Assembly: GCF_018860805.1 (NCBI RefSeq)
Contig: NZ_JAHKQR010000011.1
Location: forward strand, 342,459 to 406,458
DNA length: 64,000 nucleotides
Source of the DNA: Aestuariibacter sp. A3R04
Lineage (GTDB): Bacteria; Pseudomonadota; Gammaproteobacteria; Enterobacterales; Alteromonadaceae
Direction of reading: 5' to 3'
Part shown: one piece after another, positions 28,315-37,615 of the stretch
How the letters are laid out: the number at the start of each line of letters is the position of its first letter
Position numbering within the stretch: the stretch's first letter is position 1
Made by a program: the position numbers and the translations under genes
Notes under the pieces: model-generated
Databases searched by the model: none
The model's input: only the letters and a program-made list of their open reading frames with translations
What the model was told of the DNA's origin: nothing

Positions 28315-28899
28315 CTAGTTTTTTAACAACGCCAGCGCATTGTCGTAATCGAGATCATCAATAGCATCGCGAATTTGTTGTTGCTTCCCGCTATCTGGCG
28401 TTGATACGGCAAGCCAGGCGTCGAGCTGTTCTTGGGCGATAAACTCATTTTGTGCCAGAGCGCGGATAAAATCGTCTGGAGCAGTGGTTTCACTGCTCCT
28501 TTGCAATTCCGACTCGTCTGCTTGCTCGGCGGGTATGTCGCCATTTAACAAAACAGGACTGGCTTGTAAAGTCTGAATATACGTTAATGTAGCTCGGAGC
28601 GTATCGCAAAAAAGGTGAAATGAAGCCGGTGGTTCGGATGCACTCTTGAGTTCGTTTTCCGCTTGTCGGCTTGCATGGTGCAGTTTAGTAATACCAAGAT
28701 TACCTGCGACGCCCTTTATTGTGTGCAAATAAGTACGCGCCGAATCCCAGTTGTGCTGATTGAAAAATAGGCTGAGCTTGTCTTCAGCGGTGACGTATTC
28801 GTCGGAAAATTTTTGTAACAAACGCAGAAAAAGTTCGCTGTTACCGCTGAGTTGTGACAAACCGAACTTGAGATCAATTAGCGTGTCAGAAGAATCCAT
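28315..28899 (-). CDS. Hpt-domain phosphotransfer protein
   Basis: A 194-residue protein whose N-terminal 90 residues form a histidine phosphotransfer domain. The phosphoacceptor histidine is in LHTIKGVAGNLG (His59 counting from ATG 28899), matching the HxxKGxxxNLG signature. The C-terminal part is acidic with no recognised fold (LDAWLAVSTPDSG, then LDYDNALALLKN). ATG 28899 has TAGGAG five bases upstream; a GTG at 28905 would place the start on that site. No kinase or response regulator is adjacent, so its partner in a phosphorelay is unknown. Confidence 0.82.
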   Translation of the reverse strand: MDSSDTLIDLKFGLSQLSGNSELFLRLLQKFSDEYVTAEDKLSLFFNQHNWDSARTYLHTIKGVAGNLGITKLHHASRQAENELKSASEPPASFHLFCDTLRATLTYIQTLQASPVLLNGDIPAEQADESELQRSSETTAPDDFIRALAQNEFIAQEQLDAWLAVSTPDSGKQQQIRDAIDDLDYDNALALLKN

Positions 28900-29124
28900 A
28901 ATCACTCCTAAACGTATTTGTTGTCAGTGTATTTCATAATGTAATAAATTGATACAAAGCCGGTTGCCAGAGAGAGGTTTTTATCTCGTTTTTCTGGTAG
29001 GCTGAGAATAACAATGTTTATCACAGGTATTAACAGCGCTTTTCATTTCTTCCTTCTTTGAATTGGTTGTAGAAATTGATAAATGATGTACCTGCAGTTC
29101 AACCCAAACAATAAAGGATGCCTG

Positions 29125-31956
29125 ATGGCGAAATCTCTGGCCGCAAAAATCTTCCTGTTCGCGGGCGTTACCTTCAGTCTGGCAGGTTGTCAGAACCAAC
29201 AAAACAACGACATCGCTGCTCTCGAACTACCTCCGCAACAAGTACATATCCCCCATGAAAAGTACACCCTTAACAATGGTTTGACCGTTATTCTACACGA
29301 AGATCACTCCGACCCCTTGGTCCATGTTGACGTGACCTACCACGTGGGAAGTGCCCGGGAAGAAGTTGGCAAAAGTGGTTTTGCTCACTTTTTTGAACAC
29401 ATGATGTTTCAGGGTTCGGAGCACGTAGATGACGAAGAACACTTTAAAATCATTACCGAGGCAGGCGGTACCTTAAACGGCACGACAAATACGGATCGCA
29501 CCAACTATTTCGAAACTGTGCCGGCGAATCAACTGGAAAAAATGCTTTGGTTGGAAGCTGACCGCATGGGTTTTTTACTTCCAGCAGTAACACAAAAAAA
29601 ATTCGAGAATCAGAGAGATACGGTTAAAAACGAACGGGCTCAGCGGGTGGACAACCAGCCCTATGGACTGCGCTTTGAGAAAAATGGCGAGGCGCTCTAT
29701 CCGGCTGGTCATCCTTATTCGTGGTCGACTATTGGCTATATGGAAGATTTGGACCGGGTTACTGTTAACGACTTAAAAGCTTTCTTCAAGCGTTGGTACG
29801 GGCCTAACAATGCCGTATTGACCATAGGCGGCGATATCGACGTGGCGCAAACGAAAAAGTGGGTGGAAAAGTATTTTGGACCTATTCCCAGAGGTCCGGA
29901 GGTGAAGAAACAAATACCTCAGCCCGCCGAACTGCCCGAGAACCGCTATGTTACCCTGGAAGACAAAATTCACCTTCCTTTGCTGCAAATCACTTATCCC
30001 ACAGTGTATGCAAGACACGAAGACGAGGCGCCCTTAGATGTGTTGTCTGATATTTTAGGGGGGGGCAAAACCTCATTGTTTTATAAAAACCTCGTTAAAG
30101 AAGGACTGGCGGTACAGGCCGGGGTGTCACACCCCTGTCGTGAGCTGGCTTGTGAGTTTCAGCTTATTGCACTGGCTAATCCGCAAGTCGTGACCAACCT
30201 CGCGGCGTTAAATGACGTGGTAATGCAGTCATTGGCAGAATTTGAACAGCGGGGAGTTAATGAAGATGACCTGGCGCGCACAAAAGCCGGGATAGAAGCA
30301 TCTACTATATTTGGTTTGCAAAGCGTAAGTGGAAAGGTAAGTGCCCTTGCAAGTGGAGAAACGTTTTTTGAGCAACCGGATTTAGTCGCTGATGACATTG
30401 CGCGCTACAACAGCGTTACAGCACAAGATGTGATGCGCGTCTACAATAAGTATATAAAGAACAAACACGCGGTCACCATTTCTGTTGTGCCAAACGGACA
30501 AGCAGATATGGCGGTAAAGCCACAAAACTTCACTTTAGGCGAGAGAGCTATTGGCGATGTTCAACTGGTGAGTCAGCCGGTTCAACAAAAAACGATAACC
30601 GACAGTTTCGATCGCAACGTCGTACCCACCGCAGGTCCGATTCCTACCGTTCATGTGCCTGAGTTTTGGGAAACGACGCTGCCAGCGGGTATAGAGATGC
30701 TGGGCGTTACCAGCAACGAAACGCCGACGGTGACGTTAACACTTAACCTGGAAGGTGGCATGTTACTTGACCCTCCACATAAAGCCGGTGTGGCATTTTT
30801 AACCGCCTCAATGATGAATGAGTCTACTGAAAATTACACGAATGAAGATTTGTCCAACGCATTGGCCAAGCTGGGGAGTTCGATAAGCTTTAGAGCTTCT
30901 GGTCGGTATTCTCAGGTTTATGTGTCATCCCTGACTAAAAATCTACCGCAAACGCTGGCTTTACTGGAAGAGAAACTATTTCACCCTGCATTTAGTGAGC
31001 ACGATTTTCAGCGACTGAAATCGAGATTAACTCAAAGTATGCAGCAAAGTTTGCGTAATCCGGGTTACCTCGCCGACCGGGCCAAAGACCAGGTATTGTT
31101 TGGGGTAAACAGCCGTTTAAGTTTGCCGGCCAATGGGTCGTTGGAGACCCTGGCCAATATTGAACTGGCTGATATCAAAGCGTTTTATGAGCGTTACTAC
31201 AATCCTGCGAAGGCGAGCTTAGTGATTGTTAGTGACCTTTCTCAACAAGAGGTGGAGTCATCATTGGCATTTCTGTCTGACTGGGCAGCTCAGCCTTATA
31301 CCGTTCCTGTTTTATCCGGTTTTCCTCAATACGACGGAAGCCGGGTGTTCCTGATAGATAACCCCGATGCAGTGCAGTCTGCTGTGCATATTGTCAAGCG
31401 AGCTATGCCATTTGACGCTACCGGAGACTACTTTTATGCCCGTTTGATGAACTTTCCATTAGGTGGAGCGTTTAACAGTCGTATAAATTTAAATCTGCGT
31501 GAAGATAAAGGGTATACCTATGGGGCGTCTACTTCTTTTATTGGGGGAAAAACCGCAGGATGGTTTGAAGCCCAAGCAGAAGTCACTGCGGCAAATACCG
31601 TCGACGCTATACAAGAGTTTCTTTCAGAAATTCGCGAGTATCAGGAAAACGGCCCAACACAGGAGGAGCTTCGTTTTATGCAGAATGCGTTTACTCTGAG
31701 TGATGCGCTGGAATATGAAACACCCAATAGCAAAGTGGCTTTTTTGAGACAGTTATTAGCCTATGATTTACCTAAAGATTACCGGGACGCGCAAACGGCA
31801 CTGATAAATGAGGTGACAGTAGAGAAGCTCAGTGCCGTTGCAAGGGAACAATTGAACGCAGATGAGATGCAAATTATCGTGGTTGGTGATAAAACGACGT
31901 TAATGAAACCTTTGGAAACTCTGGGCTTGCCGATAGAAATTTTGTCGCTGAACTAA
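29125..31956 (+). CDS. M16-family zinc peptidase lipoprotein (pitrilysin/PqqL type)
   Basis: A 943-residue periplasmic or outer-membrane-anchored lipoprotein with two M16 halves. The signal peptide ends in the lipobox SLAGC (Cys about 22). The inverted zinc motif HFFEH is at about residues 88-92, with the third ligand in TVKNERAQR some 75 residues later, so the N-terminal half is catalytically competent. The C-terminal half lacks the motif, as usual for the inactive half of the barrel. ATG 29125 is preceded by AAAGGA; the open frame extends 14 codons further upstream without merit. It is divergent from the Hpt gene and followed by gshA. Confidence 0.92.
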   Translation: MAKSLAAKIFLFAGVTFSLAGCQNQQNNDIAALELPPQQVHIPHEKYTLNNGLTVILHEDHSDPLVHVDVTYHVGSAREEVGKSGFAHFFEHMMFQGSEHVDDEEHFKIITEAGGTLNGTTNTDRTNYFETVPANQLEKMLWLEADRMGFLLPAVTQKKFENQRDTVKNERAQRVDNQPYGLRFEKNGEALYPAGHPYSWSTIGYMEDLDRVTVNDLKAFFKRWYGPNNAVLTIGGDIDVAQTKKWVEKYFGPIPRGPEVKKQIPQPAELPENRYVTLEDKIHLPLLQITYPTVYARHEDEAPLDVLSDILGGGKTSLFYKNLVKEGLAVQAGVSHPCRELACEFQLIALANPQVVTNLAALNDVVMQSLAEFEQRGVNEDDLARTKAGIEASTIFGLQSVSGKVSALASGETFFEQPDLVADDIARYNSVTAQDVMRVYNKYIKNKHAVTISVVPNGQADMAVKPQNFTLGERAIGDVQLVSQPVQQKTITDSFDRNVVPTAGPIPTVHVPEFWETTLPAGIEMLGVTSNETPTVTLTLNLEGGMLLDPPHKAGVAFLTASMMNESTENYTNEDLSNALAKLGSSISFRASGRYSQVYVSSLTKNLPQTLALLEEKLFHPAFSEHDFQRLKSRLTQSMQQSLRNPGYLADRAKDQVLFGVNSRLSLPANGSLETLANIELADIKAFYERYYNPAKASLVIVSDLSQQEVESSLAFLSDWAAQPYTVPVLSGFPQYDGSRVFLIDNPDAVQSAVHIVKRAMPFDATGDYFYARLMNFPLGGAFNSRINLNLREDKGYTYGASTSFIGGKTAGWFEAQAEVTAANTVDAIQEFLSEIREYQENGPTQEELRFMQNAFTLSDALEYETPNSKVAFLRQLLAYDLPKDYRDAQTALINEVTVEKLSAVAREQLNADEMQIIVVGDKTTLMKPLETLGLPIEILSLN

Positions 31957-32076
31957 TTACAGAGTCAATTCGCTATTGAAAACAGTGGGATGCTCCCCAT
32001 TTGTAGGAGCTTCCCCACACTATGGATGAACATGTTGATCTCATCAAAGCCAACTTTTAGCTATCGCCTGGAGGCG

Positions 32077-33636
32077 ATGAAGTCTGTACGCTTTCAGACA
32101 GCATTAAAGGACATTAAACACGGTGTAGAGCGAGAGGGCTTACGCATAAAGCCTGATGGTAAGCTCGCGCAGACCGGACATCCCGCATCGCTGGGATCAG
32201 CGCTTACCCATGAGTGCATTACCACCGACTTTTCTGAATCGCTACTGGAATTTATCACGCCCCCTGTGGCAAGTAGCGAGATCACCACCACTCAACTAAA
32301 AGACATTCACAAGTTCACCCTGGATAATATTGGTGAAGAAATGTTATGGCCGTTGAGCATGCCGTGCTTTATCAACAATCAGGACGAGATCCCCTTAGCT
32401 TATTTTGGCGAATCCAACGTGGGCAAGATGAAGCGGGTTTATCGCATGGGCCTGAAAAACCGCTATGGCAGTATGATGCAGGCAATATCGGGTGTTCATT
32501 TTAACTTCTCATTGCCGGACACTTTCTGGCAGGCTTGGGCAGAGCTCAATAATACAGCGTATTCCACTGATCAGGTCTCGGCGGATTATTTTGCGTTAAT
32601 TCGCAACTATCGCCGTTACTGTTGGCTATTGCCGTTTTTGTATGGCGCTTCACCAGCGTTGTGTGGGTCTTTCTTACGTGGAAAAGAAACGGCTTTACCC
32701 TTCGAGCATGTGGGCAAAGGTACTGTGTATATGCCGTACGCGACGTCATTGCGAATGAGTGACCTGGGTTATACTAATTCAGAGCAGTCTGCGTTGCAGA
32801 TTTGCTATAACCAATTGTCGACTTACGTTGATAAATTGCGAAGTGCTATGTATACCCCTTCAAGCCGTTTTGGGCAATTCGCCGCTGGAGAGGGGGGGCA
32901 TTTTCAGCAATTATCAAAAAATATCTTACAGATTGAAAACGAACTGTATTCGCCAATCAGGCCGAAGCAGCCTACCGCGTCTATGGAAAAGCCCACCGAT
33001 GCGCTGGTCCGACGCGGGGTTAACTACGTTGAAGTTCGCGTGCTCGACGTTAACCCGTTTACACCGGTGGGTATTGATAAGCAACAAATGGATTTCCTCG
33101 ATGTGTTTATGGTGACCTGCCTTATGCTCGATAGCCCGGAAATGGACGCTCCGGAACTGGCTGAGTGTCGTGAGAACATGGATAGGGTGGTGATGGAAGG
33201 GCGTAAACCGTCGTTGGTGTTGTCACAGCGCGGTCAGGAGCATCACTTCGCAGCTTGGGCTGAAGCCTTGTTTGTGCATTTCAGACAAACCGCGGAGTTG
33301 TTGGACGCCGCCAATGGCTCCACAGAGTATTCCGAGGCCGTTGATGCAGAGTGGAAGAAAGTTCAGGATCCCGCACTCACACCCTCTGGGCGGATCTTAA
33401 CATATTTGTTGGAAAATAATATGGACAACAGTGAATTTGGACTTGCCTTGGCGAGACAGTACGCAGATCAGATCCGTGCGCATAACTACAGTTTTTACAG
33501 CGAGGCCGATTTTCGTTCGATGGCAGCATCGTCATTGGCGGAGCAAGTGGCCATTGAATCTGAAGACGAGGTATCGTTTGAACAGTTTGTTAGCGATTAC
33601 TTTGCTGAGCCCACGACACAGAAATCTGAAGAATAA
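32077..33636 (+). CDS. gshA: Glutamate-cysteine ligase
   Basis: A 519-residue enzyme for the first step of glutathione synthesis (E. coli GshA 518). Family blocks are clear: GVEREGLRI near the start, TTDFSESLLEFITP, WPLSMPCFI, KNRYGSMMQAISGVHFNFSLP, PYATSLRMSDLGYTN, ENELYSPIRPK and EVRVLDVNPF. ATG 32077 has GGAGG only two bases upstream; alternatives at 32026 and 32032 would add about 15-17 residues and may fit the N-terminus better, so the start is uncertain. A hairpin follows the stop. Confidence 0.93.
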   Translation: MKSVRFQTALKDIKHGVEREGLRIKPDGKLAQTGHPASLGSALTHECITTDFSESLLEFITPPVASSEITTTQLKDIHKFTLDNIGEEMLWPLSMPCFINNQDEIPLAYFGESNVGKMKRVYRMGLKNRYGSMMQAISGVHFNFSLPDTFWQAWAELNNTAYSTDQVSADYFALIRNYRRYCWLLPFLYGASPALCGSFLRGKETALPFEHVGKGTVYMPYATSLRMSDLGYTNSEQSALQICYNQLSTYVDKLRSAMYTPSSRFGQFAAGEGGHFQQLSKNILQIENELYSPIRPKQPTASMEKPTDALVRRGVNYVEVRVLDVNPFTPVGIDKQQMDFLDVFMVTCLMLDSPEMDAPELAECRENMDRVVMEGRKPSLVLSQRGQEHHFAAWAEALFVHFRQTAELLDAANGSTEYSEAVDAEWKKVQDPALTPSGRILTYLLENNMDNSEFGLALARQYADQIRAHNYSFYSEADFRSMAASSLAEQVAIESEDEVSFEQFVSDYFAEPTTQKSEE

Positions 33637-33640
33637 AAAA

Positions 33641-33663
33641 ATGCCTGGCAAATTGCCAGGCAT
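33641..33663. terminator. Strong hairpin after gshA
   Basis: ATGCCTGGCA (33641-33650) pairs perfectly with TGCCAGGCAT (33654-33663) around a three-base loop. The A-run lies on the left side, so the T-run is on the minus strand; for gshA it is a hairpin without a good T tail and may act mainly to stabilise the 3' end. Confidence 0.6.
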
Positions 33664-33724
33664 GAAGATTGTTCCAGGGAAACACACACATTTTTTGCCA
33701 GAACACTAATTTGGACAACCAAAG

Positions 33725-34363
33725 TTGAAAAAGTTCCGTTCTCCAGTACAATTTTTCTCACTTTTTTTTGTTTCTTTGGCAATTTCCCTGCTTCAGGGGT
33801 GTGCCACTTCGCCCCCACAGGATACCAGCGACATCTGTGAAATTTTTTTCGAAAAAGAGGATTGGTACGATGCTGCTGCTGATGCCAGGGATAAATGGGG
33901 TGTGCCCATTCACATCCCCATGGCCATTATGTACCAGGAAAGTAGCTTTCGGCACAATGCTCTTCCTCCAAGAGACTATGTTTTTTTCGGTTTGATTCCA
34001 TGGGGCAGGGTGAGCTCTGCCTATGGCTATTCCCAGGCGAAAACCGTAACGTGGGCCGACTACGTAAAAGAAACCGGAAACCGCTGGGCAGATCGTGACG
34101 ATTTTGATGATGCCATGGATTTTATGGGATGGTTTATTTCAAAATCACACAAAATTAATGGTGTATCTAAATGGGATGGCTATGCTCAGTACCTCAATTA
34201 TCACGAGGGATGGGGAGGTTATCAGCGCCGTACGTATAACAAAAAGCCATGGCTAAAAAAAGTGGCGAGTCAGGTAAAATCCCGTTCTTTGCGTTATGCA
34301 ACGCAATTAAAACGGTGTGAAGCAGATTTGCAGAAAAGTTGGTTCTGGAAGCTGTTTTCTTAA
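33725..34363 (+). CDS. Lytic transglycosylase lipoprotein (SLT domain)
   Basis: A 212-residue lipoprotein with lipobox LLQGC (Cys26) after a hydrophobic signal. The SLT-type catalytic glutamate is in MYQESSFRHNA (Glu72). It continues with YGYSQAKTVTWADYVKETGN and ends in a basic tail (KVASQVKSRSLRYATQLKRC). It would cleave peptidoglycan glycan strands from the inner face of the outer membrane. The start is a TTG at 33725, chosen because the signal peptide begins there and no ATG or GTG is available. No partner gene is adjacent. Confidence 0.82.
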   Translation: MKKFRSPVQFFSLFFVSLAISLLQGCATSPPQDTSDICEIFFEKEDWYDAAADARDKWGVPIHIPMAIMYQESSFRHNALPPRDYVFFGLIPWGRVSSAYGYSQAKTVTWADYVKETGNRWADRDDFDDAMDFMGWFISKSHKINGVSKWDGYAQYLNYHEGWGGYQRRTYNKKPWLKKVASQVKSRSLRYATQLKRCEADLQKSWFWKLFS

Positions 34364-34526
34364 CACTGGCGTAAAATGGGGTGCTCGGTATATTAAGGAA
34401 AGAGACTGTTTGCGAGCGGATGGAAAAAAGAAGTAGGCAGGCGCACCACACACCTGCCTACAATCGACGCTAAGCCAAGACCGTTAATCACCCAACGTCG
34501 AACAGGCAAAGTCACTATATTGCAAA

Positions 34527-34541
34527 TGATAATTATTTTCA
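34527..34541. promoter_or_regulatory. Fur-box-like site
   Basis: TGATAAT-T-ATTTTCA matches the 7-1-7 Fur consensus (TGATAATnATTATCA) except for one base. It lies in the 360-base gene-free stretch 34364-34723, about 180 bases before a small membrane-protein gene. Apart from this and an FNR/CRP-like site, I see nothing else in that stretch. Confidence 0.5.
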
Positions 34542-34628
34542 ATAGCGTTTGATTGATTATTTCAACTTTTACTTCTTCGCTGGTTTTGTTGATCTCAATC
34601 AGTGTTTGCTATCAGGCTTATTCAGGCT

Positions 34629-34644
34629 TTTGATACAGATCACA
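34629..34644. promoter_or_regulatory. FNR- or CRP-like site
   Basis: TTGAT-ACAG-ATCAC fits the FNR consensus TTGATnnnnATCAA in nine of ten positions. The same DNA reads TTTGA-N6-TCACA, one mismatch from the CRP consensus. It lies about 80 bases before the start of the 41-residue protein gene, a fitting place for an activator site. Confidence 0.45.
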
Positions 34645-34723
34645 GAATTTCTCCCGACCTGCGTGCACACTGACACTGAAGAATCATTCAGGTGAATTGG
34701 CCAACGCCAATAAGGAGAAGACA

Positions 34724-34849
34724 ATGTTGACTATGATGTTAAAAGATCCAGTGGTATGGGGTTCACTATTGGGCATTGCCATTTTGATTGGGATGATGGG
34801 TTATTACACCTATCTCTTCATGCATAACAGCGCCAGTGACGACCACTAA
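34724..34849 (+). CDS. 41-residue single-span membrane protein (DUF3149-like)
   Basis: The sequence MLKDPVVWGSLLGIAILIGMM is followed by GYYTYLFMHN and an acidic end SASDDH. There is one membrane helix (about residues 13-34). The start is supported by AAGGAG (34712-34717) six bases upstream. The DPVVxGSLxGxxIxxGMMG pattern is that of the small DUF3149 proteins found in gammaproteobacteria, whose function is unknown to me. Preceded by Fur-like and FNR/CRP-like sites, which suggests control by iron or oxygen. Convergent with smrB. Confidence 0.8.
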   Translation: MLTMMLKDPVVWGSLLGIAILIGMMGYYTYLFMHNSASDDH

Positions 34850-34867
34850 GCGGAGCTGCAAGTCAAG

Positions 34868-35440
34868 CTACTGAACAGGCTCGAGGGTTTCAACAAGTAC
34901 CAGTAATGCGCCTTGCCCACCATATTCCAGGGGAGCCTGGTGAAACGCTATGACATGGGGGTGTTGCACCAGATAGTGCGGTAGGGCGCCCTTTAATACA
35001 CCAGAGCCAATCCCGTGTACTATGGCGACACAATCTATTAATTCTTTTCTCGCAGTATACAGTAGTGCGGAAATTTCCAGCTTGGCATTTTCCCGTGTTA
35101 ATCCGTGTAAATCCAACACCAATTCGGGGTAAAAATCACCGCGGCGTAATCGTTTTAGACTATGTGTTGGTTCGTCCGGACGACAGTATCGCATGGGGCC
35201 CGCGTCAGGTAAGCTGGCTTGATAAATATCGGAAAATGCGAAACTGGCATCCAGTTGTCTGCGCTGGTGCGCATCGGGTGTGTCTGCGCTGCGCAATGGT
35301 TTGACTACAGTGTTTCTTCGCGGTTTTACCACCTTATCCTGCGTCAGTGGTTTAATACCTGCCGTTGCTTGCCGAAACAGTGCCAGGTCATCGTTGTGTT
35401 TTTCAGGATTGGGTTTGTCTGCCAAGGGTGATCTCCACAT
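34868..35440 (-). CDS. smrB: Ribosome-collision endonuclease SmrB (Smr domain)
   Basis: A 190-residue protein with a disordered, charged N-terminal 100 residues and a C-terminal Smr domain: LDLHGLTRENAKLEIS, then VHGIGSGVLKGALPHYL and a final GGQGALLVLVE. E. coli SmrB (YfcN) is 183 residues and sits next to prmB, exactly as here, where prmB starts 100 bases away divergently. SmrB cleaves mRNA at collided ribosomes. The DLHGL and GxGxG elements are both present, so it should be active. Confidence 0.93.
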   Translation of the reverse strand: MWRSPLADKPNPEKHNDDLALFRQATAGIKPLTQDKVVKPRRNTVVKPLRSADTPDAHQRRQLDASFAFSDIYQASLPDAGPMRYCRPDEPTHSLKRLRRGDFYPELVLDLHGLTRENAKLEISALLYTARKELIDCVAIVHGIGSGVLKGALPHYLVQHPHVIAFHQAPLEYGGQGALLVLVETLEPVQ

Positions 35441-35539
35441 CTTTCCGCTATATAGGTACCGAATTACACATAAATTCTGTTGGGTGCGCCACTGAGTTTA
35501 GGTATGATACCAGCTTTATGTTAGTGATGTAGCCAGCCA

Positions 35540-36478
35540 ATGACCGATAAGATATATTTAGACGAAGCCATTCAGGATCTCCATACCATTCTGGATATGG
35601 TGAGGTGGGCCGTCAGTCGCTTCAACGACGCGCACTTATATTATGGGCATGGTACTGACAACAGCTGGGACGAAGCTGTGTGTCTCACTATGTTTGCGCT
35701 ACACTTACCGCAGGATTTAACCGCAAGAACCGGTGACGGTTTATTTGCCGCGCGATTAACAGCTTCTGAAAAAGAAAAAGTGGCAGATTTGGTTTTAAAG
35801 CGAGTTCAGACTCGCATGCCACTGCCTTATATTACCCATGAGGCTTGGTTTTGTGATCTGCCATTTTACGTCGATGAGCGAGTGCTCATTCCTCGTTCGC
35901 CTATTGCCGAACTGATTAAAAATCGTTTTGACGGTTATATTCACGGCGAGCCGAGTGCTATTTTAGACATGTGCACTGGCGGTGGGTGTATCGCTATCGC
36001 GCTGGCTCGTACTTTTGAAGAGGCCCAAGTTGACGCAGTGGATATTTCCCATGACGCACTGGAAGTGGCAGATTTCAATATTCAGGAACATGGGCTGGGA
36101 CACAGAGTTTTTCCCATTCATTCCGATTTGTTCACCAGTCTGGAAGGGCAACAATACGATTTGATCGTTTCTAATCCGCCATACGTTGACGATGAAGACA
36201 TGAGCGACTTGCCGGATGAATATCAGCATGAACCTGAGCTCGCTTTAGCGGCCGGTGAAGACGGTCTCGATCTGGTTGAAATCATGGTTCAACAAGCACC
36301 GGGGTATCTCAAAGACAATGGTTGGATGATAGTTGAAGTGGGGAACTCAGAGGTACATATGGCTGAGCGCTTTCCCGGTCTTGAAGTTGAATGGGTAACG
36401 TTAAAACAAGGCGGTCACGGTATATTTGCGGTGTCTAAATCAGCATTAACTCAATATTTAAACGGGAAAGGTGAATAA
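35540..36478 (+). CDS. prmB: Release factor/L3 N5-glutamine methyltransferase PrmB
   Basis: A 312-residue SAM-dependent methyltransferase. In E. coli it methylates a glutamine of ribosomal protein L3. Motif I is [16 protein letters not shown] and the Gln-binding NPPY motif is in [13 protein letters not shown]. The N-terminal helical domain is complete (E. coli PrmB 310 residues). It precedes aroC by five bases, the same order as in E. coli and related bacteria. Confidence 0.95.
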   Translation: MTDKIYLDEAIQDLHTILDMVRWAVSRFNDAHLYYGHGTDNSWDEAVCLTMFALHLPQDLTARTGDGLFAARLTASEKEKVADLVLKRVQTRMPLPYITHEAWFCDLPFYVDERVLIPRSPIAELIKNRFDGYIHGEPSAILDMCTGGGCIAIALARTFEEAQVDAVDISHDALEVADFNIQEHGLGHRVFPIHSDLFTSLEGQQYDLIVSNPPYVDDEDMSDLPDEYQHEPELALAAGEDGLDLVEIMVQQAPGYLKDNGWMIVEVGNSEVHMAERFPGLEVEWVTLKQGGHGIFAVSKSALTQYLNGKGE

Positions 36479-36483
36479 TACAG

Positions 36484-37590
36484 ATGTCGGGTAACAGCTT
36501 TGGAAAAATGTTTACTGTGACGACCTTTGGTGAAAGCCATGGTATTGCTATTGGCGGTGTCGTGGATGGCTGTCCTCCGGGACTAGAAATCTCAGAGGCA
36601 GATTTACAGATTGATTTAGATCGCAGAAAACCGGGAACGTCCCGCTACACGACTGCACGGCGGGAAGGCGACGAAGTACAGATCCTCTCAGGGGTTTTCG
36701 AAGGCAAAACCACAGGTACTAGTATCGGCCTTCTGATCCAAAATACTGATCAACGCAGCAAGGATTATTCAAATATCGCAGACCGTTTTCGGCCCGGACA
36801 TGCTGACTATACCTACCATCAAAAGTACGGTACTCGAGATTATCGCGGTGGCGGGCGATCATCTGCTCGTGAGACGGCCGTTCGCGTGGCGGCAGGCGGA
36901 ATAGCAAAAAAGTTTCTCAAGCAGCAGTACGGTATAGAAATTCACGGGTACCTTTCTCAGTTAGGGCCAATTAAAGCAGAAGCAGTTGACTATAGTGTGA
37001 CGAACACCAATCCGTTTTTTTGTCCGGATGAAAGTAAATTAGCTGCTCTTGATACCTACATGCGGGAGTTGAAAAAGTCCGGTGATTCTATTGGCGCGAA
37101 AGTGTCAGTCGTGGCCACCGGTGTTCCTGTGGGCTTGGGAGAACCGGTTTTTGACCGGCTCGATGCGGATATTGCTTCGGCCATGATGGGCATCAATGCC
37201 GTTAAGGGAGTGGAAATAGGCGATGGCTTTGATGTGATCGAACAAAAGGGCAGTGAACACCGTGACACCCTTACCCCATCAGGTTTTACCAGCAATCACG
37301 CTGGTGGTGTTCTGGGAGGGATCTCAAGTGGGCAGGACGTGGTGGTTCACATGGCGTTAAAACCCACCTCCAGTATCTCGGTACCGGGTAAAACCATTGA
37401 TGTGGATGGCAATGAAATTGATATCGTCACCAAAGGACGTCATGACCCATGCGTAGGCATTCGCGCAGTGCCGATTGCTGAGGCAATGCTGGCAATCGTC
37501 CTTATGGATCACTGCTTGCGTCATCGAGCTCAAAACGCCGATGTGCAGAGGCAAACGCCCGTAATCAACGGTAATACCTCTTCCTCTTGA
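36484..37590 (+). CDS. aroC: Chorismate synthase
   Basis: A 368-residue FMN-dependent enzyme converting EPSP to chorismate, the last shikimate-pathway step. Signatures: [12 protein letters not shown] at the start, [14 protein letters not shown] with the [14 protein letters not shown] block, and [11 protein letters not shown] in the C-terminal third. E. coli AroC is 361 residues. It lies five bases after prmB and the MFS transporter starts 25 bases downstream, so the three are probably cotranscribed. Confidence 0.97.
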   Translation: MSGNSFGKMFTVTTFGESHGIAIGGVVDGCPPGLEISEADLQIDLDRRKPGTSRYTTARREGDEVQILSGVFEGKTTGTSIGLLIQNTDQRSKDYSNIADRFRPGHADYTYHQKYGTRDYRGGGRSSARETAVRVAAGGIAKKFLKQQYGIEIHGYLSQLGPIKAEAVDYSVTNTNPFFCPDESKLAALDTYMRELKKSGDSIGAKVSVVATGVPVGLGEPVFDRLDADIASAMMGINAVKGVEIGDGFDVIEQKGSEHRDTLTPSGFTSNHAGGVLGGISSGQDVVVHMALKPTSSISVPGKTIDVDGNEIDIVTKGRHDPCVGIRAVPIAEAMLAIVLMDHCLRHRAQNADVQRQTPVINGNTSSS

Positions 37591-37615
37591 TGGAATACCG
37601 ATAGTGGGGCAGGAA

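Noticed and set aside
32026..32076. Longer N-terminus for GshA
   Set aside because: Not excluded, but spacing to the GGAG-type element is too long and the shorter form has the usual length; the doubt is noted in the entry.
33641..33663. Unit of a dispersed palindromic repeat family
   Set aside because: Only one copy seen in 64 kb; it sits right behind gshA like a 3' hairpin.
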